Shown one piece after another: positions 1-12,293 of a stretch of DNA of 64,000 nt. The notes beneath the pieces are model-generated. The model did no database searches. It was not told the DNA's origin and saw only the letters and a list, made by a program, of their open reading frames with translations. The position numbers and the translations under genes were made by a program. The DNA lies in contig NW_006768769.1 of NCBI RefSeq assembly GCF_000204055.1, positions 1,874,574-1,938,573 on the forward strand. The letters are read 5' to 3'. The stretch comes from Melampsora larici-populina 98AG31. Its lineage: Eukaryota; Basidiomycota; Pucciniomycetes; Pucciniales; Melampsoraceae. The first letter of the stretch is position 1. Every line of letters begins with the position of its first letter.

Positions 1-2100
1 CTACTGGGTAAAAAGGCAAGAGATACGTTATACGTCGACATTGTAAAATATTTTAAGTGGGAAAATAAACGGTTCATGCCCCGTGTCGACGCAGCAAAGG
101 CCTCTGGAATAGGGCGAATTCATTTTGCAAATGTTACCGATGGAGAAAGTTATTATTTGCGGTTGTTACTTTGTAATGTTAGGGGCCCTAAATCATTCTC
201 AGATATCCAAACTGTCAAAGGAGTTGTTTATCCGACCTATTGCGAAGCGGCAGACAAGCTTGGTCTATTGGCTTCCGATCGTGATCATGAACATGCACTT
301 GAAGAGGCATTGCTTTGGGCATCTGCTAATCAAATGAGACAGTTACTTGGCTTAATTTTAGTATATTCCGATGTAGCATCCCCGGACTCCTTGTGGCTCA
401 AGTTTAGACTGTTCTTTGCGGAGGATGTTGAGCAAACCCTCACCAGCATTGGATTTACCGCTTCTATAGACGATGAGATTAAGTTTGCTTATGCACTTAA
501 ATGCTTGGATGAAGTTCTCATCGATATGGGCAAGACTGTTAAAACAATCGGATTTGACCCTGAATTAGTTTTGTCAATGGATCATCAACTACTTTCCAAT
601 TGCTCGGCTCAGATTCCTATCTTAACTGGACAATTGCTCAGCCTCGCCGAATTTGATAAACGGTTACCATTGTTAAACGCCAAACAGCAAGAGTTCCTGG
701 ATCACGTCACGGACTCTCACCTACACAATCGACAAATCATCTCTTTTTTGGATGGTCCGGGGGGAACAGGGAAGACTTATACACTCAACACTGTCCTCCA
801 TTACTTTTACGGTCAAGGTTTAATCCCGATCGCGGCTGCTTCCTCTGGCGTTGCGGCCATCCTATTGAAGAATGGCCAAACTGCTCACTCAACTTTCAAT
901 ATCCCCCTGATCATTGACGAAAACACTTCATGTGATCTCACTGGGACTGATTTGAAGAGCAAAGCGATCATCAACACTCCTATCATTATTTGGGATGAAA
1001 TATCCATGCAACACAGGCACGGGATTGAAGCAGTGGATAGGGCGCTGCAGAATATCATGTGAAATAAAGCCCCCTTTGGAGGGAAAAGCGTAGTATTTTC
1101 GGGAGATTTCTGCCAAACATTACCTATAGTAAAGCATGGTACTCTTTGGGACCAACAAGATGCGTGTCTCGTGTCATCGAAGCTATGGAATTACGTCACC
1201 AAGTTTGCATTAAGTGAGAATTTGCGATTAAAATCTCTACCGCAAGATGAGGGACAAACTCTAGGTTTTAGCCAGTGGATCTTAAAGTTAGGAGAAGGAA
1301 GGCTGCAGAAAAAAAATGCACAAGTTATCGACCTTCAATTCGTTAACTGCGAAATAATGGCTAATTACATGATAATGCCACATTCATTAATCAATTGGAT
1401 CTATGGGGACGTGAACAGCATTCTTGAATCTGAGGATTGGAACAGTGTGGCTCAATATTATAATGAACGATTGTTGATCACACCACTGAATTCAACTGTA
1501 AATTCGATTAACGAGCTGATTGTCTCTGATCTGGAGGGTGAAGCGGAAATTTGTGTGTCAAATGATGAAATTAATGAAAACTACTCAGAACCGATAGCTG
1601 TGGAATGCTTAAATGCAATTGATTTTCCTGGATTCCCCGATCACTCAATTACCTTTAAAAGGGGCCAACCAATTATGGTCTTGCGCAATGTAAATCTTGG
1701 CACTGGTCTGTGTAACGGCACGAGATTAGTAATCATGAAACCTTCGCAATACGCTCTCAAATGTATGGTCATTACAGGACCTAATAAAGGTGATGTTGTA
1801 GCGATACCTAGAATGAAAATGGTTCATCAAGGAGATGTAGATAATCCTATTCCTTTCTCTAGAATTCAATTTCCAGTGACCACGGCTTTCTGTTTGACTA
1901 TTAATAAGTCGCAAGGACAAAGCATTGAAAGAGTGGGTATTTATTTGTCTGCACCGGTGTTTTCACACGGGCAACTATACGTTGCGCTTTCCAGATGTAC
2001 GACTTTGGACAACATTTGTATGGCAATTGTGTCCCGCATTGGTAAAAGCAGTACGACCAACGTAGTCTCAAAGTCACTTCTCCAAAAAAGGGGTAATTGA
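1..2100 (+). pseudogene. Helitron Pif1-like helicase domain, one internal TGA, 5' end off window
   Basis: The frame is open from base 1 to the stop at 2098-2100 (700 codons) apart from one TGA at 1060-1062. Pif1/RecD-family motifs appear in order: Walker A GGPGGTGKT near 752-780, Walker B IIWDEIS near 985-1010, motif III FSGDFCQTLP near 1098-1127, a TINKSQGQS motif near 1897-1923, and VALSRC near 1981-1998. The upstream part (DGESYYLRLLLCNVRGPKSF) is the linker typical of Helitron RepHel proteins just before the helicase. The Rep/HUH nuclease would lie left of the window. The TGA sits between LQNIM and NKAPFGG, where family members usually carry a basic or polar residue, so CGA to TGA is the simplest history. 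Known role: unwinding and strand displacement during rolling-circle transposition in the nucleus. The stop should inactivate this copy unless it is read through. Confidence 0.92.
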
Positions 2101-2383
2101 ATAGAGTACGTAGTTTCATCAGTTTTGGAATGTCCTCAGTCAAAACCATATTCTAATTTGCATGTGTCTCAACTGTTTGCTTCAGATAAGTGTATGCGGT
2201 ACACCGGTGTGTTAATCTGTCTCACACATCAAGTTAAATAATCGCTTCCACCCCAATTGCAATTCATTGTCAAATCTTCTCCTATGACCATTGACTATTT
2301 ATCTTCTACTAAACCTGACTCATGGGGCGGAATCATTGCTCCAATATACTGTACTCGGTTGCCTGTTTGTAAAGATGCATGTT

Positions 2384-3346
2384 CTAAATCAATGGATGCA
2401 AAGTTGGAGCGGTAAATGTGTATAAGAGACCTACCAAAACAATCCACCTTCCACTGAGTGGATTTCTTCCCAACATCTGACCACGTATTGTAATTTCGGT
2501 TCCTATGAATGAGTTGTCGGCTCCCAATTGTTCAGCTAAAATTGTTTTAAATTCATATTCTACTTCAAAAGTCGTATAATTGTAAACCTGGGGGGTATCC
2601 GTCAATATCGAGTACAAGGACTTGGAACATTGATTAACTTACCTCTGAGTTGTATGCCCGGTGCCGTATGACGAGAGAGGTCGCGATCTTGAAAACTGGT
2701 CCGTTTGTTTCAACGGAGACAATCCATCCTGCCCCTATGACCTGCACAACGTTGACCAAATTCTCAGACGACATGTGAATGGTTTCATTGACCAATGAAT
2801 CCCATTGTTGGCAGAAAAGGTACGCTTGCTGAATTCCGTTGTCAATCAAGCTGCCGGCTAAAATATGTATGCCATTTTCCACCCTGAAGTTATCGTGTGA
2901 TGGTGGAGGTATAGTAATGACCGAGGTTTCTTGGAGGATGCCTGTGGAGATTGTATTTGACAAGACAGTAGAATGATAAATGACATCTTGGCGCCCATTC
3001 GGATCAAAGGTCTCCTTTTAAATATATATTAGCAATATCCATGAATAATTGAGAGAACTGGACATACGTTGCCATAGACGTTGAATAAACCTTCCACATG
3101 AAACTGATGATGTCTTGCCATCTATGAGTATGAGGAGGCTTCCTTTTTTTTGATGTTGACGGAACTATGTGCTGGAATCACGTCTGGCATATATGGATTC
3201 GCGAGAACCACTAATTTGTGGAAATTCAAATAGTTGGAAGTCTCAATTTGACAGTAGTCTGTCATTCTCATTCCATACCCACCGCCACTCCACCATTGCA
3301 TGGCTTTTGATTGGCTCTCTTTAGACTCAATTGATGTTTCTAGCAT
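2384..3346 (-). CDS. Spliced gene of unknown function (downstream exons)
   Basis: Minus-strand coding blocks join through plausible short introns. One intron at 2642-2588 (55 bases, GAG|GTAAGT ... CCCAG|GTT) keeps phase and joins RAYNSE to VYNYTTFE. A second near 3069-3016 starts GTATGT. A possible 68-base intron removes an in-frame TAG near 3121. The product has no motif I recognise; it is hydrophilic at the start and rich in beta-forming stretches (IVSVETNGPVFKIATSLVI; FIGTEITIRGQMLG), compatible with an OB-like fold, but that is a guess. It lies just downstream of the Helitron helicase on the opposite strand, so it may be a Helitron accessory or a captured host gene. The true start is not defined; more exons may lie at 3590-4150. 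Confidence 0.4.
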
Positions 3347-3589
3347 ACACGATTATGGATTGATCTATATTAGACTAAGATTTTGGCATCCATCCTAACA
3401 CTCTACATCCCTTACTTGGATAGTAAGTTGCAGAAGAAACTATGTGCGGTTTCAAAGGGTCGAGCAATTTTGAACCAAAACTCCAATTTCATTTTTACAA
3501 CCGCAAAGCAAGTATTCCGGTGCGTAAATACAAATGATTAGAGTAAGGCAGGCCAATCAAACAAACCATCTATGAGAAGTCCGGGATCT

Positions 3590-4150
3590 GATTTTGATGG
3601 GGCAATGGAATCAGATTGGCACATTCAAAGTGTTGACCTTCAATTACGGTTCATCCGGTGTAATAATAAATATACGTCCCCCTTCTTTAGAATCCTCTCA
3701 TTGAGTATGGACACACTGTCAGTAGTTAGAGGTGGATGCACGTTAGCTGCATCTTCATTGATCACAAGTTTATACAATTTTTCTGCGAAGGTAAGGGAAT
3801 CTCGTAAATTGATTGGACCAACAGCAAAAGTATAAGAAATACTTACCGCTGGCGTATAAGCGGAATTTGGTAAAGCGCAAACATGTAAAAATGCATCGTT
3901 CATTCTCGGTTCCATGATTGATGATTCGGTAGATTAGATTGTCGAAAAGGTGAACATTGATTGTGCGCCCGTCCTCGTATTGTAACTGATTTTTCCCTTC
4001 TGTGCCTATGAATGAAAGTCTCAATATATACGTTACACTGATGGAAGCGAGGAACTTACAATTTTTGAACTGCGCCATGATGCGCGTTACCACCTCTGTG
4101 GCAATATCTTTTACGGTAGGTGATGATTGAGGATTGTTAAGGGGAATCAT
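3590..4150 (-). CDS. Spliced gene fragment of unknown function
   Basis: An ATG at 4150 opens a reading frame (MIPLNNPQSS...). It continues through two short introns with good sites: about 4062-4006 (T|GTAAGTTCC ... CATTCATAG|GC), and about 3842-3788 (GCG|GTAAGTATT ... CTTCGCAG|AA). Both preserve frame, joining FKN to TEGKNQLQY and LYAS to EKLYKLV. The frame ends at a TGA near 3640. A conserved-looking segment in another frame (EGQHFECANLIPLP) follows at once, so either a third intron or a one-base frameshift is present. I recognise no domain. It may be the 5' part of the gene whose later exons are at 2384-3346. Confidence is in coding character and splicing, not in function. Confidence 0.4.
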
Positions 4151-4761
4151 GATTCTTGAAACTTTGAAGAATGGAGGACGTATGACAGATTAATGTGTTT
4201 GAATGTTTCTTTATTGTTTAGTTGTTTAGATTAAGCGTCGCGAAATCAATGTATGTTACTAAAGTCTTTTTTGCAAGCTAGAGTAAGGCTTTAAAAAGTA
4301 GCAAGTGCGGGTTGATCATGTGATTATTACGCAGACAATGACCTGTCGTTTGTGATCAATCATCATATCTTTCTCAATGCTAAGGAAGTATGGACTGGAA
4401 GTCTCCCTGCGTTTACAACCAATTGCACTAAGGCTTATACACATGTGCTTAGGTTTAGATTAAGCAATACATTCAACAATGCAGGGAAAAGGGGTTCAAT
4501 ATTAGATCGTACCCACTGAGAATGCGATGGCTCGTGCAGTTTGGAGTTGTTCATATACTGAAAATTCAAAACGGGATGTATGTGGAAATTGCAATCATTT
4601 AATGATTTTGTGGAAGTCTTCCAATTGATACACTAAACACTTCAATTATTTCTTAATTGGTTTAGACAAAGAAAATGTGAGGAATGCAAGTGTAATTAAA
4701 ATATATAAGCCTACATGTATGTGTTCATATAAGTTCGAATACACGCGTGAAGAATCAGGTG

Positions 4762-5116
4762 TTAGGTTCTAAAGGAACAAATGAAGTACTGCATGCCATT
4801 AGATTTGGCAGATCCTAATCTCAGGGAAGGTGCGATGGCGCAAAGATATACTGAAGGTATAGCTTTTGCCAGATGATTCATTGGTGAGGCGCCCTGTCCG
4901 GTATATTGGTCTAGGTTTGCCGTGTGAGTCTACGTGGAGCTAGGATTAGTATCTGTCTGAACGTAATGGATGGAAAAATTTACCTCGGATGAAATCCACT
5001 AGCATTTGCCCTAGAAGTTCAACCTCAATACGGTCTTCAGCCATTGCTACCGTCATCCAGTTGACAATTCCAAAGCCAGGGACATGGGTAGAGTCAAGTG
5101 TTTCAATAGCGTCCAT
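4762..5116 (-). CDS. Small two-exon gene, 93 aa, unknown function
   Basis: Exon 1 runs 5116-4984 from an ATG (MDAIETLDSTHVPGFG...). A 73-base intron (G|GTAAATTT ... AACCTAG|ACC, 4983-4911) is removed, and exon 2 runs 4910-4762 to a TAA. The two exons total 282 bases, exactly 94 codons, with no internal stop. The only acceptor that avoids a stop is the one used here. The protein is acidic at its N terminus (MAEDRIEVELLGQMLVDFIR) and has no signal peptide, membrane span or motif I recognise. It shares strand and neighbourhood with the spliced genes at 2384-4150, so all may belong to one Helitron-borne cargo set. It could also be the 5' end of a longer gene. Confidence 0.4.
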
Positions 5117-5388
5117 TATATGGATGTTGGTTTATTCTGAAGATTTATAATTTTAGAGGTCCGTTTGTTGGCTGGGTGGTGAATATTTTGTTGTTGGGAG
5201 AGTGAAACAATACCATTTGTTCGGCGGAGTATTTGTAACCTTTGAATAACATCTGTTTTCTTTTCCGCCTGGCATCCCACTGTCGGTTACTTTGCTGCTA
5301 TGGTCTGGATTTAGAAAGTCCAGTTCTAATGCAAAAGTTGATGCCTCAAAAGGCTTCAGATGTAGTCAAAGTGTTGGTATTAAGACCA

Positions 5389-5679
5389 TCATTGGAAGCA
5401 AATACTAGGCCGCAATTGGGTGCGCCCCGAGCACATTTTCCTGCCGAATGTCATATGCGTTTTTATAAAGCATGACAGTTTGTGGGTACCAATGGGTGAA
5501 TCTGGAGTTTGCGAAAAGTCACGGAAAGTGAAATCTATCGGTGAAATGGTTAAGGAATTGTTGAAAATATCCGAGGGATGACAATATTTTTGTACTCTAC
5601 AGTTGTCAAACCCGATGGAATGAAACCTCAAGATAAGGAAAGTATGCATTGAACCGAGCACCTGCAAAAGATTGCTCAA
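5389..5679 (-). pseudogene. Possible host or Helitron gene exon cut by the KDZ insertion
   Basis: The minus-strand frame ending at 5389 runs open up to the left KDZ boundary. If the KDZ element and one TSD copy are removed mentally, the same frame continues into the right flank (16786 to about 16905) for roughly 35-40 more codons, reading ...PLLSITYYVRLSNLLQVLGSM.... That continuity across an 11-kb insertion suggests the KDZ transposon landed in an exon. I cannot name the product, and a chance open frame of this length is possible in this composition. Confidence 0.28.
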
Positions 5680-5681
5680 TC

Positions 5682-6064
5682 CACCTGTGGCTACTAGATC
5701 CTACTGTATGACCCCGGAGAAAATTGGGTATTTCTCATCGGAGTAACACCCTAAGCTTGCAGGCAGACTCGCCAACGCGCCAGACGAGTCTAAGTCGATT
5801 CTTCCCCCTAAGTTTTTGACCTTCCAGACGAGTCTGCAAGCTCAAAAAATCAGACTTGCGCTGGTCCACTCAAAGACACGTCTGGCCACCTCCCAGACTT
5901 GCCGAGCCCGCCAGATCAGTCTGACTCACCGATTCTACACACTACATATGTACAAGTCCAACACTGTACATTACCGTACCCTCCAACACTCACCCTTACA
6001 CCCTCAGCCTCAACAAATCAATATCAAAAACACAATTCAACTATTCCATCATCAAAGTCACTCA
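5682..6064 (+). repeat. Left TIR of the KDZ transposon
   Basis: About 383 bases match the reverse complement of 16404-16785 with few differences. Similarity ends abruptly after the motif CATCAAAGTCACTCA. Open frames here (for example 5816-6088) are mirrored in the right TIR and are by-products of the repeat, not genes. Confidence 0.92.
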
Positions 6065-6328
6065 ACAACAAATCTCAAAGTCGATTGAAGCAACCGCCAA
6101 TCTCAAATCACTCAAAACCGTGCTTGGGTACCCGTCAATCTCATACACTCTGACAGCGAGACCTTTGCACCTTTACAAAAGCCTCCCAACCTCTCCATCA
6201 ATCAATTGACTCCAATCGCAACAACTGCTGTAAAGTTTTTATATACTTACATACTATCTTCGTTACAAAACCAAGGAAGGACAACCAAAAACTCAATAAC
6301 GACAAATACACTATACACAAAGGTAGGA

Positions 6329-9300
6329 TCATTCACCAATCTCTTCATACTCCTCAGATTCACTATCATATATCAACATTTCTCCCATCAACTCATTGAT
6401 ATCTGCGTCTTCACCATCTTCTCCCCACCACATGTTCTGCTCCACAATTTCTAGGTCATCAAGTCCAGAAGCTTCAACACTAATCGCATTCACAATTCCT
6501 TCCCACCTTTGTTTTGCTCGCCTTACAAGTCCTCCCCACTGGCCAACCAGCGCTTTGGTCTCCTCCACTGATGATTGGGTGTACTGACGGGTATTCCAAA
6601 GCAGTCTCCCGACCCCAGAGTTCCAGGCCAGCCACTTTCGACCGTGAGACAGGCATAGGTTTTCATACAAAGTCCTCAATACTCCGACGTTCTTGGCCCA
6701 TACATCCTTTGAAACACGCTGCCCTCCCTGAACAAGCTCTATTAACTCTCTTCCACCAATGTCTACATCCCATTCTATGTTTTTTCAACAACATGTAAGT
6801 AGATCTATCATAAGTAGTAATTAACTGTAAGTACTAGATTGAATACTTACCTTTGTTACATAGATCTTGGATAGCCTTAATCTTTTCCTCGGTCCAAAGC
6901 GCTGCAAGTACCATTTGATGAGTCTCACGACCGATCCGACAAACTTCCTCACTACTGCTCCGGTACTTCAAGTATGATTGTATCCCCTCCACTGTTCCTG
7001 GGTCTATGGCCCACCTCTCCGATGGGTGAAACAAGGCTCCCACATTCCAGAACGGGTCTTCGCATGGCAGCATCTTCGCAGCGTCCATTGTAGGACAGGT
7101 TGGTTGACTCACAGGCGCAATTTCATTGTATCGAGACACTTGTGTTCGATACGTTTCCCATTTCTTCTTGAACATCAACTGCTTTTTAGTCATGACTTTT
7201 TTCATGCTCTGTTGTATCTTGGTACCTGGTTATTACAGAAATTAAATCCGATGCTTTATGAAATGAGACTTGTTAAATGTGTATTGAACGTACCCTGCCC
7301 ATTTCTATCCCACTTCTTCTGCACCTTGATAATACCAACCTTTGCTTCGTAAAGCTTCATCTTAGCAAGTCTAACCTGAATGAGAGCGCAAGCCTTTGGG
7401 TCTACAACAACGACTTAGTATAATACTTGTATACAGACTGAGCAAGATGAAACACACTGGTTGCCTTTCGGAGAGTCCGAAATTCTGGATTTCCAAGGTC
7501 CTCGGCAACCCTATGTATGGCCTTTTCTATTTCAACTATTGAGGCTGGCAATGTCACCAAATCCGCTCTCTCAGTGTCTGTCCGATTTCACCGACGCTTT
7601 TTGCGTAGGCTAGAGAGCTGTTTACCATCAAATTGAGGATGATCAAACAACTGACTGGAAGAAAGTATTATGTAATTCACATTAAACTCACTGGGCATCT
7701 CTCAATTGCTCCTTGAAATCAAGCAAGGAAACCAACTTCTCTTCCAACTTCTGGAGAGACCCGTCTTCCATAGCAGTCAATTGACAGTGCTTCTGTCGTT
7801 CCCATTGCAATGCAAAGTAATCCTTTGTGTATTCGATATTGACAGACTGCAGTCTTTCTAGAACTGCCTTTGCTTCTTGAAGTGTTTTCTCAGCAGTACA
7901 CAATTTTGAAGAAGACGATTGGACTCGATTGTCAACACAGCACAAGTTAGATATCATTGATGATCAATTTTTTCATTTCGAGAAGAGAGCACATACCTGC
8001 ATTGATACTCAACATCTTGTTGTGATGGCATGTCTTCAAACTGATGCTATCTAAACGGTGCTGCTTTGTAGTGTACCTGTTTACACTCACTAAAGGTGAT
8101 AAGCTGCTCCAATTGCGCTCTAACCCCTCACCATCTGAGAGACCAAAGCCTGGGTTGAGCCTTGGATTATAACGAAGTTGACACGCCCAATTATGGACAT
8201 AAGAGTGGAAAGCACTGGTTCCCAAAGTTATAGACTTTCTTTCACATTCTTCTTCGAAAATCTTGTTCTGAAAGGAGAAGACATAACTTTAGTAATAGTT
8301 TTGAAAGGCCATTGGTTAAAAAGCACATACCTTGATTAGACTTTTTTCTAATGTGCACCCAATATCGTACAGCAAAGCCACACGCTTTTTAGGCTTTCCT
8401 GCCTCATCAATCTGTTTAAAGAATTGGTCCATCATTGCCAGAACATAATATTGCCTACGTGTGAACGCTATGTGAGCACAAATTCTACATATGAGATAGT
8501 TTGGCCCACATACCTCTCTCATGTCTGAACCACATTCACGTAACTGAGGATGTGATCATGTCAACAGGCCATTCCTATAAGACCCGTCTCGTCGCATGAT
8601 TTCCACGTGGTACCACTTCTATGGTCGGCAGCAGCTGTGTGCGACGAAGTACATGGGTCCTGAGAACATGAAACAAAATCAGTCAGAATGGCTGGACTGT
8701 CTGTATAGAAAGAGCACATACCAGTTTTGATTCGTCCTTCCTTTTAGGACCTTTTGATTCCCATTCCTGTACTTGTATAGGATCCATGAATACCAAAGGT
8801 GTCATCAGAGTCTTCTCTTCATACTCGCGGCTTGCAGCCAGGTGTCAACAATGCTGAAAATTTCCGTCAACACAAACTATGTAATGAGGCTCGTCTTCGT
8901 TATCAAACTCTTGAAGTGGGCCAAAACATCTAGCACAGTTGAAGGCCAACATATTGAGTGGATTTAGTTTGAGTGCATGGCATGATAGTTCGTCTTCCAT
9001 CCGTAGCATATGTCGATATGCATCTATCGCTACCGATAGTGTGCGTCGCCATAATTGAGGCTACAATTGGATAAGTTCATAAGTCACTGAGTCATGAACT
9101 TATATATCAAGATGTTGATGTTACCTGCTCCAAACCAGGTACTAAAATGAGCGGATTAAAAGCGTCAAGGAACTCGTCCAAGGCAAGAGCAAAGCCTTGG
9201 ATCCGCACAGTGCAAAACTTCCACAACGAATGATGAAACCAAAGCAGACGTATGGAGAACGCCGTCTGCGGATAAAGAGGAGATCCTCCAATATATCCCA

Positions 9301-10121
9301 TTCGAATAAGGTGAACCTGATCATGTGTACATTTACAAAAGGCGAGGTTCTTTTGCTTGCGACCTAAGACAAAAGAACCATTTGTAATCTGAATGTTGGA
9401 TCTGGAAGCAACAAAAAGGAGAGGACAAACCTAGGATGTCAACCATATCAACCATTCTTGTGCGCAAGTCTCCAACACAACAAGCACATTGGTCATTGTA
9501 ATCAAATTCCCACAACTGTGGATTACCCCATTGCAAGGTGAGACGCAAAAAGGACATATAGCAGATGAACATGGATCCCAAGACTTTCTTCCAATTGTCG
9601 GCTTCGACCAATTGTTTTCGCTTGTAGTAGGAACCTTGAATGTATTCTTGGAAGGTGGAATTAGGTTGAGGAGCTGGCCCATCGGGGTGAGGAAGGAAGT
9701 TCTCTTCATTCAAATCGTGGTTCGACATGTCTTGTTCATAATCATCATCTAAATAATCTATACCCTCTATATGTGTAGACCGCGCATCAACATCCATCTC
9801 GATTGCAACAAACAGAGCGGGACCCATAGCAATTGCAGCCTCAATTTCTGCATTTTGATTCTGCATCCAACGCAAACCACTTGCCTCAATTTCAGAAACG
9901 ATTCGAGAAGACCCCTCTAGGGGGCCTGCTGGCCGTGGCTTTCGGGTTGATTTGGCACCTAGTGGGCAAGGAACTGCTGGCCCCTTGGATGGCATGGTGT
10001 ATGATAGAAGGTGAGAGCGTGGAATGAAGATCTGTTTTGTGCAGACTCGGACAAGTTGATTCGTGTCCTGAGGTACAATTGTAGGCCTGTGTCCGCAAGG
10101 GTCTTTGGTCTTAGAGATCAT
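6329..10121 (-). pseudogene. KDZ transposase with CxC cysteine cluster, several in-frame TGA codons
   Basis: At least nine exons; the first six are phase-consistent: 10121-9431, 9363-9125, 9060-8722, 8659-8514, 8454-8331, 8267-7997. Hallmarks in order: an acidic N-terminal region; the CxC-type cysteine cluster (CACCVGDL ... FCKCTHDQ) across exons 1-2; GYIGGSPLYPQTAFSIRLL; VCVDGNFQH with the first catalytic acid; LLYDIGC with the second; and FHSYVHNWACQLRYNPR followed by GLSDGEGLERNWS, which carries the likely third acid. A coiled coil (7700-7930) and an acidic tail end at 6329. Breaks: TGA at 8847-8845 (after GNFQHC), 8563-8561 (between GMAC and HDH), 8521-8519 and probably 7590-7588. All fit CGA to TGA. 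Known role: DDE transposase of Kyakuja-Dileera-Zisupton elements. The start at 10121 is the upstream-most Met and could be internal. Confidence 0.93.
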
Positions 10122-10440
10122 TTCCTATTCTGGTTAGCGTGACACTAACTAAATTGAAAGTCAAGGGCCATTCATTTGAAATCAAATTCCGAGCCTGGTG
10201 TCACAGTGTCCTTCAACATTGGTAAGAGTGATTTTGGGGGTCAACCTCCAATCTTCTGCTCTTGTAAAGATGATACTCCAGCATGATACCACATGAAGTT
10301 CAACATAGAGCAATTAGCCCACATGCTTCTAATCTGCTTTGCTTGGTGTACAATATCCTACAGGCGCTCCTAATTGTGTACTAAGTCAAAAAGATCACAA
10401 GTAGATGTTGTAACCTGCCCAGTCCCTGAAAGGGAATAAA

Positions 10441-12293
10441 AAAACCATTCTAAATGCATAAGGAGTTGGAATTTGGAGAATCTGATTAGAGAGACCAGCC
10501 TTGAAATTTGACTGCGCATAAGATGGCCATGTGATTGTGGGTTTTTTTTTGCCTCAGTCAAAGTCTGAGAGTGGATTTTAGCTTTGCGCAGGAGATAGGA
10601 AGTGGACACACTAGGGCATGAGTACCACAAGGAGTGCAAAATTGATGAATCTGATTAGAGAGACTTGCCATGAATTTGGATTTTGCACCACAGGGGGAGA
10701 GATTGAGCCTTTTAGTGGCTGCATTCCATGAGAAATCAAGGAAACGTGGTTTGAACGGGAAATGGAACCATGACCAAAACAGGTACAACTTTCCCCAAGG
10801 TATAGATAAGTTCAACTTTGCACCAGTTTCATGATTTTTGAGGGTCGCTTTATTATTGGTATTTTTTTTGGCTTTACCACACCTCCTCATCACCATTTAA
10901 AACACTGTTATTGACAATGTGGGTCAATTGTGGGGGTCCACCTGAGTGACGGAGTGTAAATGAAACTTTTGCAATGTGTTTGATCAGCTCAAAGTGGAGA
11001 CATTTCTGGTCTCAGTCAGGATGTTCCTATCATTGGTCCACATTTGGCCATTCCTCAACTCCTTTCTCACTACTATAATTGGTTTTCTATATGATCATGG
11101 GTCAATTTTGGGTTTTTAAGTGATTTACAGAGCCCCAATGAAACTATTGCAGTTTACAAGTTACACCAGAATTGGACTTGATTTTATGATTTAGTAACCA
11201 TACTCCATTAATTGGCTGGGTTTTGTGAGTACTGTGGCCAAATGGGTATGTGGAAGTAGTTTGCAAGTAACATTTAATAACATATGATAGGGTCAGTTGC
11301 ACCAAAAAAAACAAAATTTGAAAATTTGAATTTTTTTTTTGCAGAAAGTTGAAAAAATCATGCAGTAATGTTGGTACATCAAGAATATGTGTGCAATTCT
11401 GGTTGAATTTGAAAACTGTGAAAGTTTCATTGGAGCACTGTCATTCACCAAACCACATGAAATAGTAGAAAGTGTGGCATAAGATGATTATAGAGCTCTA
11501 TAAGACTTCAAGCAAGTGCTAAAAAAGATGGAAAATTTGTCATTGAATTTGAGAATGTTTCCACTTTCGAGCCATCCACCACACCCAAAAAGTTTTATTG
11601 GAGCAATGTCTTTTCCAAATGCCCCCAAGATTGAGCAATAGTGATATTTAATAGTCACTATGGTGCTGATCAAGAAATGCAGGAATGTCAAAAAGCTGAC
11701 ATTTGATAGAACCATACCCACTTGGTATAAAACTGCCTCTACAATGAGCGCAACACACATATTGCAAAAGTTTCATTTACACTCCGTCACTCAGACGGAC
11801 CCCCACAATTGACCCACATTGTCAATAACAGTGTTTTAAATGGTGATGAGGAGGTGTGGTCAAGCCAAAAAAAATACCAATAATAAAGCAACCCTCAAAA
11901 ATCATGAAACTGGTGCAAAGTTGAACTTATCTATACCTTGGGGAAAGTTGTACCTGTTTTGGTCATGGTTCCATTTCCCGTTCAAACCACGTTTCCTTGA
12001 TTTCTCATGGAATGCAGCCACTAAAAGGCTCAATCTCTCCCCCTGTGGTGCAAATCCAAATTCATGGCAAGTCTCTCTAATCAGATTCATCAATTTTGCA
12101 CTCCTTGTGGTACTTATGCCCTAGTGTGTCCACTTCCTATCTCCTGCGCAAAGCTAAAATCCACTCGCAGACTTTGACTGAGGCAAAAAAAAACCACAAT
12201 CACATGGCCATCTTATGCGCAGTCAAATTTCAAGGCTGGTCTCTCTAATCAGATTCTCCAAATTCCAACTCCTTATGCATTTAGAATGGTTTT
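10441..12293. repeat. 1.85-kb foldback (long inverted repeat) element inside the KDZ transposon
   Basis: 10441-10974 is nearly identical to the reverse complement of 11760-12293, beginning AAAACCATTCTAAATGC at both outer ends, with about 785 bases between the arms. Mirror-image open frames at 10558-10896 and 11840-12124 are repeat artefacts. The spacer carries diverged copies of the arm-end motif (GGGTCAATT ... AATGAAACTnTTGCA). I found no convincing target-site duplication and no coding capacity. It may be a non-autonomous transposon nested in the KDZ element, or an inverted duplication arising within it. Confidence 0.85.

Noticed and set aside
5816..6153. Two overlapping open frames of 84-90 codons at the left end of the KDZ element
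   Set aside because: The same frames occur in mirror image at 16215-16651; they are the TIR read through, with no coding signature.
9489..10027. Plus-strand ORFs opposite the KDZ transposase first exon
   Set aside because: Antisense shadows of a well-supported exon with the CxC cluster.
10558..12124. Mirror-image ORFs (MVMRRCG...) at 10558-10896 and 11840-12124
   Set aside because: They lie in the arms of the foldback repeat; similarity is explained by the inverted repeat, and the frames end at the arm edges.
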